A stretch of DNA of 35,881 nt, taken from the NCBI GenBank assembly GCA_904419075.1, contig CAJFQM010000016.1, positions 1 to 35,881 on the forward strand, written 5' to 3'. This document shows positions 24,828-33,226 of this stretch, one piece after another. The translations under genes were made by a program, and so were the position numbers. Numbering within the stretch: the first letter of the stretch is position 1; every line of letters starts with the position of its first letter. This DNA comes from an uncultured Clostridia bacterium. Its GTDB lineage: Bacteria; Bacillota; Clostridia; Christensenellales; Borkfalkiaceae. The notes under the pieces were generated by a model. It was not told where the DNA came from, made no database searches, and was given only the letters and a program-made list of their open reading frames with translations.

Positions 24828-26327
24828 TTACGCGGGAACGCTGCCGTTTTCCATGCAGTCTTTGATGGATTGCCTGCTGTCGTCAAACAGATTCCCCACG
24901 CTGAAATCCCCGTAATAAAGAGAAATGTTGTCGAGCAAAATTTCGGTGTCCTGATTCGCATTGAACAGACGGGTAATCGAGATTTTCACGACGGGATTTT
25001 TATCGAAGTCCAGAATCCCTTCGTTTCCGTAAGAGGGAGAGAGCGACCAACTCGGAGCGGCATATTGCGAAAAAGGAATCCGCAGCCAGCCTTTGAATCC
25101 TGCGGGAATACGTACAAACGTCTGGGTATGATAGGAAAATTCCTCCCCCGTTTGGGTATCATACGCATATACGGTCTTGTATTTCTGCCCCACGTCGTTG
25201 AGATTATACTGTTCCAAAAGTCCCGTTTCGAGATTGTACTGGAACAATTCCAGGGCAAAACTCACCAAATATTCCGCCTTATTCTCCACATATACGGCAA
25301 TTCCGTTCGCTCCGCTCCAATCGGTGGCGTCTTTCTGCCCGAAATTGAAATGCACGCCCGCATAGGAATTCCTCCCCGCGTCGAAATCCGCGGAATCCAA
25401 GTTATAGAAAAGTCCGTTTCCGCGTTCCCCGTTCTCCTTTATCGAATAATCCGAATTCTGACCGGAAAGATAAAACTTTTCATACATTTCCCGTTCCGCC
25501 CGCTCTTTGCCGACGGCGGAAAATTCTTCCCCGAAATCGAATCCTTCAATCAATTTCATATCCCCGCGCGTTTCACATTCCGAATGATAACGGGCGACAA
25601 ATGCCTCGAATACGGAATAATCCTCTTCCGTCGCCGTACGCAAAACGCCTTCCGGTACCGCCGTTCCCGCTTCGACGGAAATCTCGTCCGCATTCATGCC
25701 GCAAAAGTTCGCCAGCGGTTCATAGTTTCCCGCGGTTCCGTACTCGTCTAACGTCACGCAGTCCGCGCCGAACAGGTACAGACTGATTCCGTCTTTCAAC
25801 CACGTATCGCCCGAAGCAAAATTGCTGTTGACGGAAGCCACCACGGTAACGGAAATTTCGGAAATCGACTCAATCGCCGCGCCCGCTCCGTTCCGTAATT
25901 CTGAAAAGGGCAGCAGAATCTCTCCGTAAAACATATACGGAATTTCCAGTTCCCCCGTTCTGTTCCATTGAAGCCCGGTTTCCGTCTTTCCCCCCGTTCC
26001 GTCCGAAGTCGTATATTCGATTCCCCGAGCGGTACCAACATTGCTGTTCCAAGTATATTCCGTTCCGCCCGAACAAACGGAAATTCTGACGGGAAGCGCG
26101 TAATTGTAAGTATTTTTCAAAAATACCTTTACGGAAAGAGCATTCCCCTGTACCTGCTTTTCTTCGGGCAGCACATAAGTCATCCGTTCGTTTTCCGATA
26201 ATTTCCCTTCCGCTTCGTAGATCAACGGAAAAGCCTGTTCCGCAGAAGTGCTTCTATCGCCCGTCGAAAAGCATATGGCCGTTACGGCAAAGGCCGCCAG
26301 CATCACGGAAATCAGTTTCGTCTTCAT
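24828..26327 (-). CDS. Secreted protein with two CBM-like beta-sandwich domains
   Basis: This 499-residue protein has a signal peptide (about 1-29). Two halves look alike. About 40-210 contains LSVKVFLKNTYNYALPVRI, GEILLPFSEL and ISLYLFGAD. About 260-480 contains DWSGANGIAVYVENKAEYL, GWLRIPFSQY and ILLDNISLYYGDF. These are the signatures of galactose-binding-like, CBM11-type domains, probably an internal duplication. No lipobox, catalytic motif or anchor tail is seen; the C-terminus is simply CMENGSVPA. The start overlaps the nucleoside-hydrolase stop by four bases (26324-26327). It is probably a secreted glycan-binding component; the ligand is unknown. Confidence 0.7.
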   Translation of the reverse strand: MKTKLISVMLAAFAVTAICFSTGDRSTSAEQAFPLIYEAEGKLSENERMTYVLPEEKQVQGNALSVKVFLKNTYNYALPVRISVCSGGTEYTWNSNVGTARGIEYTTSDGTGGKTETGLQWNRTGELEIPYMFYGEILLPFSELRNGAGAAIESISEISVTVVASVNSNFASGDTWLKDGISLYLFGADCVTLDEYGTAGNYEPLANFCGMNADEISVEAGTAVPEGVLRTATEEDYSVFEAFVARYHSECETRGDMKLIEGFDFGEEFSAVGKERAEREMYEKFYLSGQNSDYSIKENGERGNGLFYNLDSADFDAGRNSYAGVHFNFGQKDATDWSGANGIAVYVENKAEYLVSFALELFQYNLETGLLEQYNLNDVGQKYKTVYAYDTQTGEEFSYHTQTFVRIPAGFKGWLRIPFSQYAAPSWSLSPSYGNEGILDFDKNPVVKISITRLFNANQDTEILLDNISLYYGDFSVGNLFDDSRQSIKDCMENGSVPA

Positions 26328-27295
26328 TCTTTTCCTCCTTCCGGGAATACCGATTGTTCGGCATCCTTAAAATATTTGATATACGGCGCTTCTCCGGATT
26401 TCAAGGTATTTATGAAAAAACGGAGAAATGCCGTTCTGTCCAAGCCCGTCGCGTAAGTAACTTCCGCCGCGGACGGAGTATCCGTAAATCGCGTGCGGGC
26501 CCTTTCGTCCCCTGCGAGCGGAATGTCTATACGCCGTCTTCCGTAAGTACAGAACTTTTCCGTCGCTTCGGCGATCGTAAGCACATCGTGCATCGTCGGC
26601 CTGCGCCCGGGATGTGTATTCCTCCATTTCCCGAGCATTCTTCCGAGAATGCCGAATTCCCTCCCCCGTCCCGAAGTGACCGCGCGAACCTCCGTTTCTT
26701 CCAAATACGTATAGGCCGTCACATCGATTCCGACAAAAGTCATCGGCACGCCCGCCCTCAGTACGAGCGCCGCGGCTTCCGGGTCGCAACGGATATTCCA
26801 TTCCGCCTTTTCCCCCGTAAAACTTCCGCCCATGCAGATAATCCGCGAGAATTTGCGGAAAGAATTCGGATATTTTTCGGCCGTTCTCGCCAAATTCGTC
26901 AAAGGCCCGATAGCCATGAGCGTGACCTCTCCGGGAGCTTTTTCCGCTTGCTCCGCAATGAAATCGACTGCGGAGAGAGAACGTACGGGCGCGGAAGCAA
27001 ATTCGGGAAAATAGTGCGGAATGACGGGACGGCCGTCGGGAAGTCTTTCTTCAAAGTCCTCCACCTGAAAAGCGGCCTTGTACGGATAGTCTTCTCCCGC
27101 ATATACGTCCGTCTCCTCCCCGAGCGCTCCGAGCAGCGCCGAAGCGATTTTTGCGCGCTGCATACTGTTTCTGAACACCGTCGTCACGCCGAGAATATCG
27201 AATTTCTTCATGCGGACGGCAAGCGCCAAAGCATAAGCGTCGTCGATATCGTCGCCGATATCCGTATCGATGATGATTTTTTCGCGTTTTTCCAT
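26324..27295 (-). CDS. Nucleoside-hydrolase-family protein (IunH-like)
   Basis: This 323-residue member of the inosine-uridine-preferring nucleoside hydrolase family cleaves N-glycosidic bonds of ribosides using a calcium-binding aspartate cluster. The cluster is clear: IIIDTDIGDDIDDA (Asp10, Asp12, Asp15, Asp16). Further family segments are VTTVFRNSMQRAKIASALL, LMAIGPLTNLA, ICMGGSF and EWNIRCDPEAAALVL with the conserved second metal-site residues. No signal peptide is present, so it is cytoplasmic. RBS TTAGGAG precedes ATG 27295. Its place in a glycan-uptake operon, directly after the solute-binding protein, suggests the imported ligand may carry an N-ribosyl-like group, or that the fold has been reused on another sugar. 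Confidence 0.88.
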   Translation of the reverse strand: MEKREKIIIDTDIGDDIDDAYALALAVRMKKFDILGVTTVFRNSMQRAKIASALLGALGEETDVYAGEDYPYKAAFQVEDFEERLPDGRPVIPHYFPEFASAPVRSLSAVDFIAEQAEKAPGEVTLMAIGPLTNLARTAEKYPNSFRKFSRIICMGGSFTGEKAEWNIRCDPEAAALVLRAGVPMTFVGIDVTAYTYLEETEVRAVTSGRGREFGILGRMLGKWRNTHPGRRPTMHDVLTIAEATEKFCTYGRRRIDIPLAGDERARTRFTDTPSAAEVTYATGLDRTAFLRFFINTLKSGEAPYIKYFKDAEQSVFPEGGKE

Positions 27296-27321
27296 GTTGG
27301 CTCCTAATCTTCCCCATTGCT

Positions 27322-29229
27322 TTACTTCATGCTGTCGGGCACAGCCTTATAATAGGAAGTGTCCCCGTATACGGAATTGATCCTCAGTTCGGCGTAGTCG
27401 GAATCGGGAGCATTTGGCGCCCATGCATATTGTATCCCCAAACGTTTTTTATGCGCCTGAAAACAATCGTTATTGAATTCGACATATTCGTTCAAACCCG
27501 CCCGCGCGCACCACGCCAGCATCGATTCAATTTCCGAAGCGACCTCTTCCGCGGAACCCTGGCCGATAATGTCCGCATATTTTTTGTACCACTGCGAACG
27601 CATATTGCTCTGCGTCGTAAGACTGGATTTATATCGCGAATCCGACGTGTCGAGCATGAACTCAAAACCCCGCTTATCATAAGAATAGGGGATGAGCGCA
27701 GCGCGGGAATTCCATTTCACGTAATCGCGATAGTTATTGAACTGACCGCCGGATACACTGGTAAGATTGACGTACATCGGATTGCAGAGAAACATGCAGA
27801 AATAAATGCCGTAACTTTCCACGTTGGTCTGAAATGCGGTCTTTACCTCGTCGGTATAGTCCATCTGCCCGTATCGGTAGGTATGCACCGTGCCGTCTTC
27901 AAGCGTCTCCGTCTCCCCCGGCTGTTTTACGTAGAAAAACGTTCCGTTTTCCGCGTCCTCCGCCCTGTCGATCCCGTAATAGACGAGCCTTTGCCCTTCT
28001 TCCGAATACAGGAAATCCAGCAATTTGATTACACGGTCGGGCCGCTCGCAATTTGCGGAAACCATCGTGAACAATTCCCCCGACGTCCGATAAGAGAGCT
28101 GCGGCACCTGTCCGTTCCCGTTCGTAAAAATAATCGGTACGTAAGCGGCATCCTCGCCTTTCGGATTATTGCCGTTGATATTCATTTCCCAGTTTCTGAA
28201 ATAGCTCGACGGAGTAATCATTTTTCCGATATACATGATCGGTTCACCCGTCTGAATATACTGATTGATTTGCGTCTGCGTGGCGCCGAGACAGCCTTCC
28301 GTAAGCAGGTTCGCACGGTAAAGTTCGTTCAGCCATTGCATCATTTCCACGAAATTTTCGCTCGACTGAGGATATACATAGTTCCCTTCCGAATCTTCTT
28401 CCGCACAGGAGAAATATTCCATCAGTACCTGAATCCCTCGGCTTCCGTACTCTTCGCTGGAATCGAACGCGGAAATCAATACGGAATGGTTTGCGTTGGA
28501 TAACGAATACTCGTTTTTCGTCCATGTAAGAAACTCGAATATCCCCTCCGGATTTGCCATCTGCGCGTCCGTCCAATCGGGATTCTGAGATTTTTTGTAC
28601 GTACAGAAAGCGTCGAGATAATCCTTTCTTACGACAATTCCGTCGTTGGGAAGAATATCCCCGCCCAGTTCGCGGTAGTCTTCCATTTCCTCCGAATTGT
28701 AAAAATTATTGACTATGTAGAAAAGCTCGTCGTCGGCGTCTTTATACGTATTGTACATCTCCCCTTCCTCCGTGATTCTCCGCCACAGCGAAGGAGCCCA
28801 GCGTTCGGCAAGTCCGTTGATCGGAAATACCTTGGCTCCGTTGACCAAATTGTCCATGCCCGCCGTGACGGAAACCAGATCTGGCAGATCGTTTCCCGCG
28901 ATCATCGTCGTAAGCTCCGAACCGTCTCCCGTGGTCGCCTTTCTGAAATTGATTTTCACGCCCGTTTTACGGAGAATCTCATCCATAACCTGAGAGCCCT
29001 CCCGCGGCAGGGAATACGACGTACTGTCGATAAACCAGTCGATGTTTATGATTTCGTCCTCTTCCCACTGCGTCCAGCTGTCGATCGTATCGTCGCGATC
29101 CGCCAAAGGGAAATCCGGATATTCATAGCCGCCGAAATCGAACATAGGATTGTTGCAGCCGCCCAAAAGAAGGCTTCCCAACAACAACGCACCGACTGCG
29201 CAACTGAGCACTTTTTTACCCGTCTTCAT
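27322..29229 (-). CDS. Extracellular solute-binding lipoprotein of a CUT1 sugar ABC transporter
   Basis: This is a 635-residue binding protein with lipobox LLGGC (Cys25). Its large size and two-lobed family-1 pattern resemble LplA-type lipoproteins that go with LplB/LplC-like permeases. Features include ILRKTGVKINFRKATTGDG in the first lobe and VIKLLDFLYSEEGQRLVYYG, the standard hinge-proximal segment of sugar-binding proteins. It binds an oligosaccharide outside the membrane and delivers it to the permeases encoded 15 bp upstream. No ATPase gene is present in the operon, so a shared MsmX-like ATPase encoded elsewhere is expected, as is common for this transporter class. The ligand is unknown. 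Confidence 0.9.
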   Translation of the reverse strand: MKTGKKVLSCAVGALLLGSLLLGGCNNPMFDFGGYEYPDFPLADRDDTIDSWTQWEEDEIINIDWFIDSTSYSLPREGSQVMDEILRKTGVKINFRKATTGDGSELTTMIAGNDLPDLVSVTAGMDNLVNGAKVFPINGLAERWAPSLWRRITEEGEMYNTYKDADDELFYIVNNFYNSEEMEDYRELGGDILPNDGIVVRKDYLDAFCTYKKSQNPDWTDAQMANPEGIFEFLTWTKNEYSLSNANHSVLISAFDSSEEYGSRGIQVLMEYFSCAEEDSEGNYVYPQSSENFVEMMQWLNELYRANLLTEGCLGATQTQINQYIQTGEPIMYIGKMITPSSYFRNWEMNINGNNPKGEDAAYVPIIFTNGNGQVPQLSYRTSGELFTMVSANCERPDRVIKLLDFLYSEEGQRLVYYGIDRAEDAENGTFFYVKQPGETETLEDGTVHTYRYGQMDYTDEVKTAFQTNVESYGIYFCMFLCNPMYVNLTSVSGGQFNNYRDYVKWNSRAALIPYSYDKRGFEFMLDTSDSRYKSSLTTQSNMRSQWYKKYADIIGQGSAEEVASEIESMLAWCARAGLNEYVEFNNDCFQAHKKRLGIQYAWAPNAPDSDYAELRINSVYGDTSYYKAVPDSMK

Positions 29230-29244
29230 TAATTATCCTCCTTT

Positions 29245-30147
29245 TCAGCCCTTCAAAGAGCCTATCATGATTCCTTTCGTAAAGTGTTTCTGAATAAACG
29301 GATAGAAACACATTATCGGAATGAGCGCCACGATGATTCCCGCATAAGACACCGTACGCGCGGTTACTTGGTCGGAATATTCCGCACCCGAATTGCTGCT
29401 CGCCTCGTTGATCAGGTGTTTCAGATAAAATTGCAGGGTAATCGTCCATTCGCCCGCCTCCGTATAGAGCATGGTACCCATATAGCTGTTCCAGTGATCC
29501 ACGGCAATCCAAAGGGCGACCGTTGCCAGCACCGGTTTGGAAAGCGGCATGTAAATGAGAGCCCATATTCTCAACTCTCCTGCGCCGTCAAGCTCCGCCG
29601 CTTCGTATAAACTGTCGGGAATTCCTTTATAGAAATTGGAAACGATAAGCATGTTATATACGGAAAAGACAGAAGGCAGAATGTACACCCAAAAGGAATC
29701 GTATAACCCGATGACCCGCAGCAGAAGATACATGGGAACGATGCCGCCGGAAAAGAACATCGTAAATATGAATATCCAATAGTAAGCGTTTTTACAGCGC
29801 AGATATTTACTCGTCATCGCATACGCCACCAAAGCCGTGAACAGCAATTCCGTAACGACGCCCGTGACCGTGCGCAGAACGGAATTCCGAAACGCCGTCC
29901 AAAACTGCATATCCCGAAAAATCACTTCATAATTGGCGAATGTAAATCCTTCCGCCCAAAGGAATACCCCGCCCGAAGCATATTGCTGACCGTTGGAAAA
30001 AGAACCGATGATGACATACCAAAGCTGATAAAAAGTAACGACGGCGAACAGAAACAGCAACACATAAATGAGCCAGTCCGTCCAAAACATCCGCACGTGC
30101 GTTCTCTTTCTCATACCTTTGGAATCCGAAAGATTTACCGTACTCAA
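29245..30147 (-). CDS. CUT1 sugar ABC transporter permease (LplC/MsmG-like)
   Basis: This 300-residue permease has six transmembrane helices (starting about residue 20) and the ATPase-docking EAA loop YEAAELDGAGELRIWALIYMP near residue 190. It ends KHFTKGIMIGSLKG, the usual C-terminus of this subfamily. It overlaps the first permease gene by four bases (30144-30147) and is followed within 15 bp by the binding-protein gene. Together these form the membrane channel of one importer. Confidence 0.93.
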   Translation of the reverse strand: MSTVNLSDSKGMRKRTHVRMFWTDWLIYVLLFLFAVVTFYQLWYVIIGSFSNGQQYASGGVFLWAEGFTFANYEVIFRDMQFWTAFRNSVLRTVTGVVTELLFTALVAYAMTSKYLRCKNAYYWIFIFTMFFSGGIVPMYLLLRVIGLYDSFWVYILPSVFSVYNMLIVSNFYKGIPDSLYEAAELDGAGELRIWALIYMPLSKPVLATVALWIAVDHWNSYMGTMLYTEAGEWTITLQFYLKHLINEASSNSGAEYSDQVTARTVSYAGIIVALIPIMCFYPFIQKHFTKGIMIGSLKG

Positions 30148-31088
30148 AACAGCCCCCTCCCCGTAGTTTTTTTGCTGATGAAATTGCTGACAATCAACAA
30201 TATCAGGCTGATACAGGAATTAAAGAATCCGATCGCGGTGGCATATCCGAATCTCTGGGCGGAAAAACTGAGATTATAGATATACGTTGCAAGCACTTCG
30301 CTTCTGGAAAGATTGACGGAATTCTGCAAGGAATTGAACTGCTCGAAAGAGTTGGAAAGCAGACGTCCGATATTGAGCAGTAAAAATACCGTGATCGTGG
30401 AAGCGATGCTCGGAAGCGTGATATAAATCGCTTTCTGCCAACGGGTAATTCCGTCCAGTTCCGCCGCCTCGTAAAGTTGAACGTCAATGGACGCGATTGC
30501 CGCCATATAGACGATGGCTCCCCACCCCACGCCCTTCAAAATCGACGACAGGATAATTACCGCCCAAATATAATCCGCTCCCATGAGATAGATAGGATTT
30601 TCTTCGGACGACAACCCGACGAGTTCGAGCAACGGATTCATAATGCCTGTGGTCTGATCGGTCAAGGCGATGATGATACCTCCGTAAATCGCCCATGAAA
30701 TAAACTGCGGAAACGTCGTGACGACATGAATGCCTTTTTTATACGATTTATGTTTTACCTCATTGAGCAACAAGGCAAAAAGAATCGGAGCCGGGAAATT
30801 CAGCAGAAGCATAATGAGATTGACGATCAGAGTGTTCGACATTACGTTCCAAAAATTGACATCCTGCAAAAAAGCGGTAAAATGTTCAAATCCGACCCAC
30901 TCGCCGAACAGGAGCGTCCCCAACAGATTGGGAGAGTAATCCGCATCCTTGAATCCGAGAAGCAGACCGACCATCGGAACATAATGAAACAAGAGAATAT
31001 AGACGAGTCCGAACGTCGCGACGACAAACACCGTCCAGTTCCTCGCGTTCCATTTTTTCCGCTTTTTTTGGAAAAGTCGGTTCTCCAT
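30144..31088 (-). CDS. CUT1 sugar ABC transporter permease (LplB-like), first gene of the operon
   Basis: This 314-residue permease has six transmembrane helices (first at about 24-45) and the EAA loop LYEAAELDGITRWQKAIYIT near residue 210, matching LplB/UgpA-type subunits. Its ATG at 31088 follows AAGGAGGAG. It is the promoter-proximal gene of the eleven-gene catabolic operon; the promoter lies about 70 bp upstream and diverges from the AraC-type regulator. Confidence 0.93.
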   Translation of the reverse strand: MENRLFQKKRKKWNARNWTVFVVATFGLVYILLFHYVPMVGLLLGFKDADYSPNLLGTLLFGEWVGFEHFTAFLQDVNFWNVMSNTLIVNLIMLLLNFPAPILFALLLNEVKHKSYKKGIHVVTTFPQFISWAIYGGIIIALTDQTTGIMNPLLELVGLSSEENPIYLMGADYIWAVIILSSILKGVGWGAIVYMAAIASIDVQLYEAAELDGITRWQKAIYITLPSIASTITVFLLLNIGRLLSNSFEQFNSLQNSVNLSRSEVLATYIYNLSFSAQRFGYATAIGFFNSCISLILLIVSNFISKKTTGRGLF

Positions 31089-31154
31089 TTTTCTCCTCCT
31101 TAAATTCTGAAAACACGAAAGAACGAAAATCCGCCGCTCTTTTCCTGTGATTTT

Positions 31155-31183
31155 ATTATAACGCCAACGGTCGGCATAGTAAA
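31155..31183 (-). promoter_or_regulatory. Promoter of the ABC/glycan operon with imperfect palindrome in the spacer
   Basis: TTTACT (31178-31183) and perfect TATAAT (31155-31160) on the minus strand are 17 bp apart. The weak -35 box suits an activated promoter. The spacer holds the imperfect palindrome GCCAACGGTCGGC (31163-31175; five of six pairs), a possible regulator contact. The leader is about 60 bases long. Confidence 0.65.
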
Positions 31184-31290
31184 TAACAAAAGCCGAGGAA
31201 TATTTATAATTTTACCGATATATTCTCTGATTCAGATAAAAATAATAAAGATATTTTTAACATTTTCAGATATTTTTTAAAATTCCGCTA

Positions 31291-31319
31291 TTGACAAACC
31301 TCATGGGGAGTGTTATAAT
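31291..31319 (+). promoter_or_regulatory. Consensus sigma-A promoter of the AraC-type regulator
   Basis: TTGACA (31291-31296) and TATAAT (31314-31319) are both perfect and 17 bp apart. Transcription would begin near 31326, 24 bases before the start codon. Such a strong promoter implies steady production of the regulator unless something represses it. Confidence 0.9.
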
Positions 31320-31349
31320 TTCCCCGAGAAAAATATGGAGGCAACGACA

Positions 31350-32096
31350 ATGATACAATTGCAGTATGTCTGGATTCGGAATTATGAGTCCCTCCGAACC
31401 ATTGCACCTCATCAACATACCTGCTATGAATTCATCTATTATCTGAAAGGATCCGGAAACGGGATTTTCGGAGAGTCAAAGTATTCCTATTCGCCCGGAA
31501 ATTTTGTACTCGTCAGTCCCAATGTCATTCACGGGGAAACTCACGAATCTCAGACCAGTATGATCTCTGTCGGATTTCGCCTGCAAAATCATTTTGCCTC
31601 GCCTCAAAGCTGTTGTTTCAAGGATACGGATTCGGAAATTTTCAATTTGATTCAAATGATCCGACACGAATTCAAACAAAAAGGTATATATTATCAGCAA
31701 AGCATTGAAAACCTTTTGGGGAGGATCGTCATCGAGATTCTCAAAAAAACCTCCAACGCCGTTTCTCAGAAACGGAATAATATCGACTATGCCGTATCTT
31801 ATATCAGAGAATATTATATGTCGAATATCGACTTGACGGAGCTCGCCCGCTCCACGGGATATTGCGACGATCATTTTCGTATCGTATTCAAAAAAAGAAC
31901 GGGTCTTTCCCCCAAAGAATATATTTTGCAAACTCGCCTGAATGCAGCAAAAAAAATGCTGGCGGATTCTCGGATAAGCCTTTCCGATATTTCCTCCAAA
32001 TGCGGATATGAATATTACAGTCAGTTTTCTCTGTTTTTCAAGAAAAGGACCTCTTTGACTCCCTCCGAATATCGCGCCAAGCTCCTTTCCACGTAA
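31350..32096 (+). CDS. AraC-family transcriptional regulator with N-terminal cupin domain
   Basis: This 248-residue regulator has an N-terminal cupin-like sensing domain (about 10-80) with HQHTCYEFIYYLKG, YSPGNFVLVSP and NVIHGE. The C-terminal pair of AraC helix-turn-helices (about 145-245) has LTELARSTGYCDDHFRIVFKK and ISLSDISSKCGYEYYSQFS. It starts at ATG 31350 because GGAGG sits 8 bases upstream; an ATG at 31335 overlaps that site. It is the only convincing plus-strand gene and is transcribed divergently from the ABC importer operon. The standard role is to sense an imported sugar and activate the neighbouring operon. Two-domain cupin/AraC proteins of this length commonly regulate CUT1 glycan loci. 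Confidence 0.93.
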   Translation: MIQLQYVWIRNYESLRTIAPHQHTCYEFIYYLKGSGNGIFGESKYSYSPGNFVLVSPNVIHGETHESQTSMISVGFRLQNHFASPQSCCFKDTDSEIFNLIQMIRHEFKQKGIYYQQSIENLLGRIVIEILKKTSNAVSQKRNNIDYAVSYIREYYMSNIDLTELARSTGYCDDHFRIVFKKRTGLSPKEYILQTRLNAAKKMLADSRISLSDISSKCGYEYYSQFSLFFKKRTSLTPSEYRAKLLST

Positions 32097-32116
32097 CCCA
32101 ATAGATTCGGAATAGA

Positions 32117-32281
32117 TTATCCTGTATTTCTTTCAAACGATCGTAATATTTCGCCATATTGGTTTATTCTGAAATCCATACCCTGTATAATATGGTGTTC
32201 TTCCAAATATCTTTGAAAATCCGCAGGTTGATCACTCTTAGTCGGAATGAAGGATAGATATGGCTCCCTGTGACCTCTTGC
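32117..32281 (-). pseudogene. Possible 3' remnant of an unrecognised gene
   Basis: A minus-strand frame of 54 codons lies between a TGA (32282-32284) and a TAA (32117-32119). It reads REPYLSFIPTKSDQPADF, then RYLEEHHIIQGMDFRIN and a short tail. The composition (mixed charged, aromatic and hydrophobic residues) looks like the end of a real protein, but there is no start codon with a ribosome-binding site. It runs head-on towards the AraC gene. The family is not recognised. Confidence 0.3.
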
Positions 32282-32329
32282 TCAATCCGCCTGACATGTT
32301 AGCTTGACGGGCAAGGACATGGATTATAG

Positions 32330-32617
32330 ATCCATGAAAGGCGAAATGCCGCAATATACCGACGCTATACTGGAATTTATCTTGCGGAAGCGGATGATGA
32401 TGAGGAATGCGCATACCATAAAGAACATTACGGTGCTAAGCCCGAACTTATCGATGGTATCTATGAATACTTCAAGAAACGGTTTTATCCCTTTCTTGCG
32501 GATTGGAGAAAACAAACGTTCCAAAGGCTTTTTCAAATATTACAAGAAAAAATAAAAATTTTTGGGGAAGAGGTAATATTTTTCGTCTTCCCGTGGCTTA
32601 TAATCATGAGCACCTGA
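32330..32617 (+). pseudogene. Possible 5'-truncated remnant of an unrecognised gene
   Basis: A plus-strand frame stays open for 95 codons after a TAG at 32327-32329 and ends TGA at 32615-32617. It has no usable start. The middle reads YHKEHYGAKPELIDGIYEYF, then KKRFYPFLADWRKQTFQRLF, which has normal protein composition with aromatic and charged helices. The family is not recognised. The opposite strand is also open for about 70 codons here, so the coding strand is not certain. Confidence 0.3.
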
Positions 32618-32694
32618 ACAGGCGGACTCTTGCAAATATTTTAGACCGTCTCCAAGTCGTTTTCAGCACATATGCACCACCTCCCATAGCATAC

Positions 32695-32723
32695 AAAAAT
32701 CCCACAACCGTAAAGTCGTGGGA
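32695..32723 (-). terminator. Intrinsic terminator downstream of the 127-residue ORF
   Basis: On the minus strand TCCCACGAC pairs with GTTGTGGGA (one G-T wobble) around a six-base loop (stem 32700-32723) and is followed directly by TTTTTG. It lies about 117 bp beyond the stop of the 127-residue ORF and may end the transcript that comes from the capF/capG side. Confidence 0.8.
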
Positions 32724-32839
32724 CTGTTTCGACCGTTTTATTGGAATAGTCTCCTCTTATATATCAAGCAAATAAAACGTTCTTTTTATTCCATTTCTTA
32801 AAAAATTCTTAAAATTATTTTTCCTTACGGAATTCGTGA

Positions 32840-33223
32840 TTACCAAATGCGGCACGGATCCTCTGTGATATTCAAACGCTTACACACCTTTTCCGTCTCC
32901 GATATGATTCTCTCGAAATTCTTCGGATTCGGTTTTTCCTTCATTCTTTTCCTGCGTTCTTCCTCTTCTTCGTTTAATACCAAATAACAACCATCTCGCT
33001 TCTTCAATCTGCTCCTCAAAAAAATATTATAATACATTTCTCGGCTATGATACGGCAACTCGTTCATTTGATTTCCGAAATCCGATTTGACTTTTTCCGA
33101 ACTTTCATATTTCGCAAACGGACGACGAATCAGATAATTTAGGCCGAACTTGAAATACTTGCGGTAGATGTAAAACCAGCTCATCAGCTCCGCTTGTTCT
33201 TCTAGCATGATAAATCGGAACAT
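32840..33223 (-). CDS. Unrecognised 127-residue charged protein
   Basis: This 127-residue frame has an aromatic and basic first half (SWFYIYRKYFKFGLNYLIRR) and a strongly charged helical second half (LNEEEEERRKRMKEK), ending DPCRIW. There are no transmembrane segments or known motifs. ATG 33223 follows an in-frame TAA by one codon and has no good ribosome-binding site; it starts four bases after the stop of the broken frame upstream, so it may be re-initiated or itself a 5'-truncated gene. ATG 33208 and 33184 are alternative starts. A terminator downstream supports transcription of this strand. Codon use is more AT-rich than in the glycan operons, hinting at separate origin. Confidence 0.45.
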   Translation of the reverse strand: MFRFIMLEEQAELMSWFYIYRKYFKFGLNYLIRRPFAKYESSEKVKSDFGNQMNELPYHSREMYYNIFLRSRLKKRDGCYLVLNEEEEERRKRMKEKPNPKNFERIISETEKVCKRLNITEDPCRIW

Positions 33224-33226
33224 ATC

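Larger units (their letters stand above)
32097..32839. other. Gene-poor, AT-richer segment with coding remnants
   Basis: No intact gene with a start and ribosome-binding site is visible here. Two stretches translate to protein-like sequence without proper starts (annotated separately, one on each strand), followed by a minus-strand terminator. The base composition is visibly more AT-rich than the surrounding operons. No transposase, terminal inverted repeat or target duplication could be recognised. Confidence 0.6.

Noticed and set aside
23618..24865. A 415-codon plus-strand open frame opposite the GH43-like lipoprotein
   Set aside because: Its composition is Arg/Phe/Ile-rich antisense with no ribosome-binding site.
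24803..24961. Extended N-terminus of the GH43-like lipoprotein
   Set aside because: It would overlap the previous gene by over 130 bp and bury the lipoprotein signal. AAGGAGG directly precedes ATG 24802.
32318..32336. Small inverted repeat CATGGAT/ATCCATG
   Set aside because: Seven base pairs in AT-rich DNA occur by chance, and nothing nearby suggests a terminator or recombination site.
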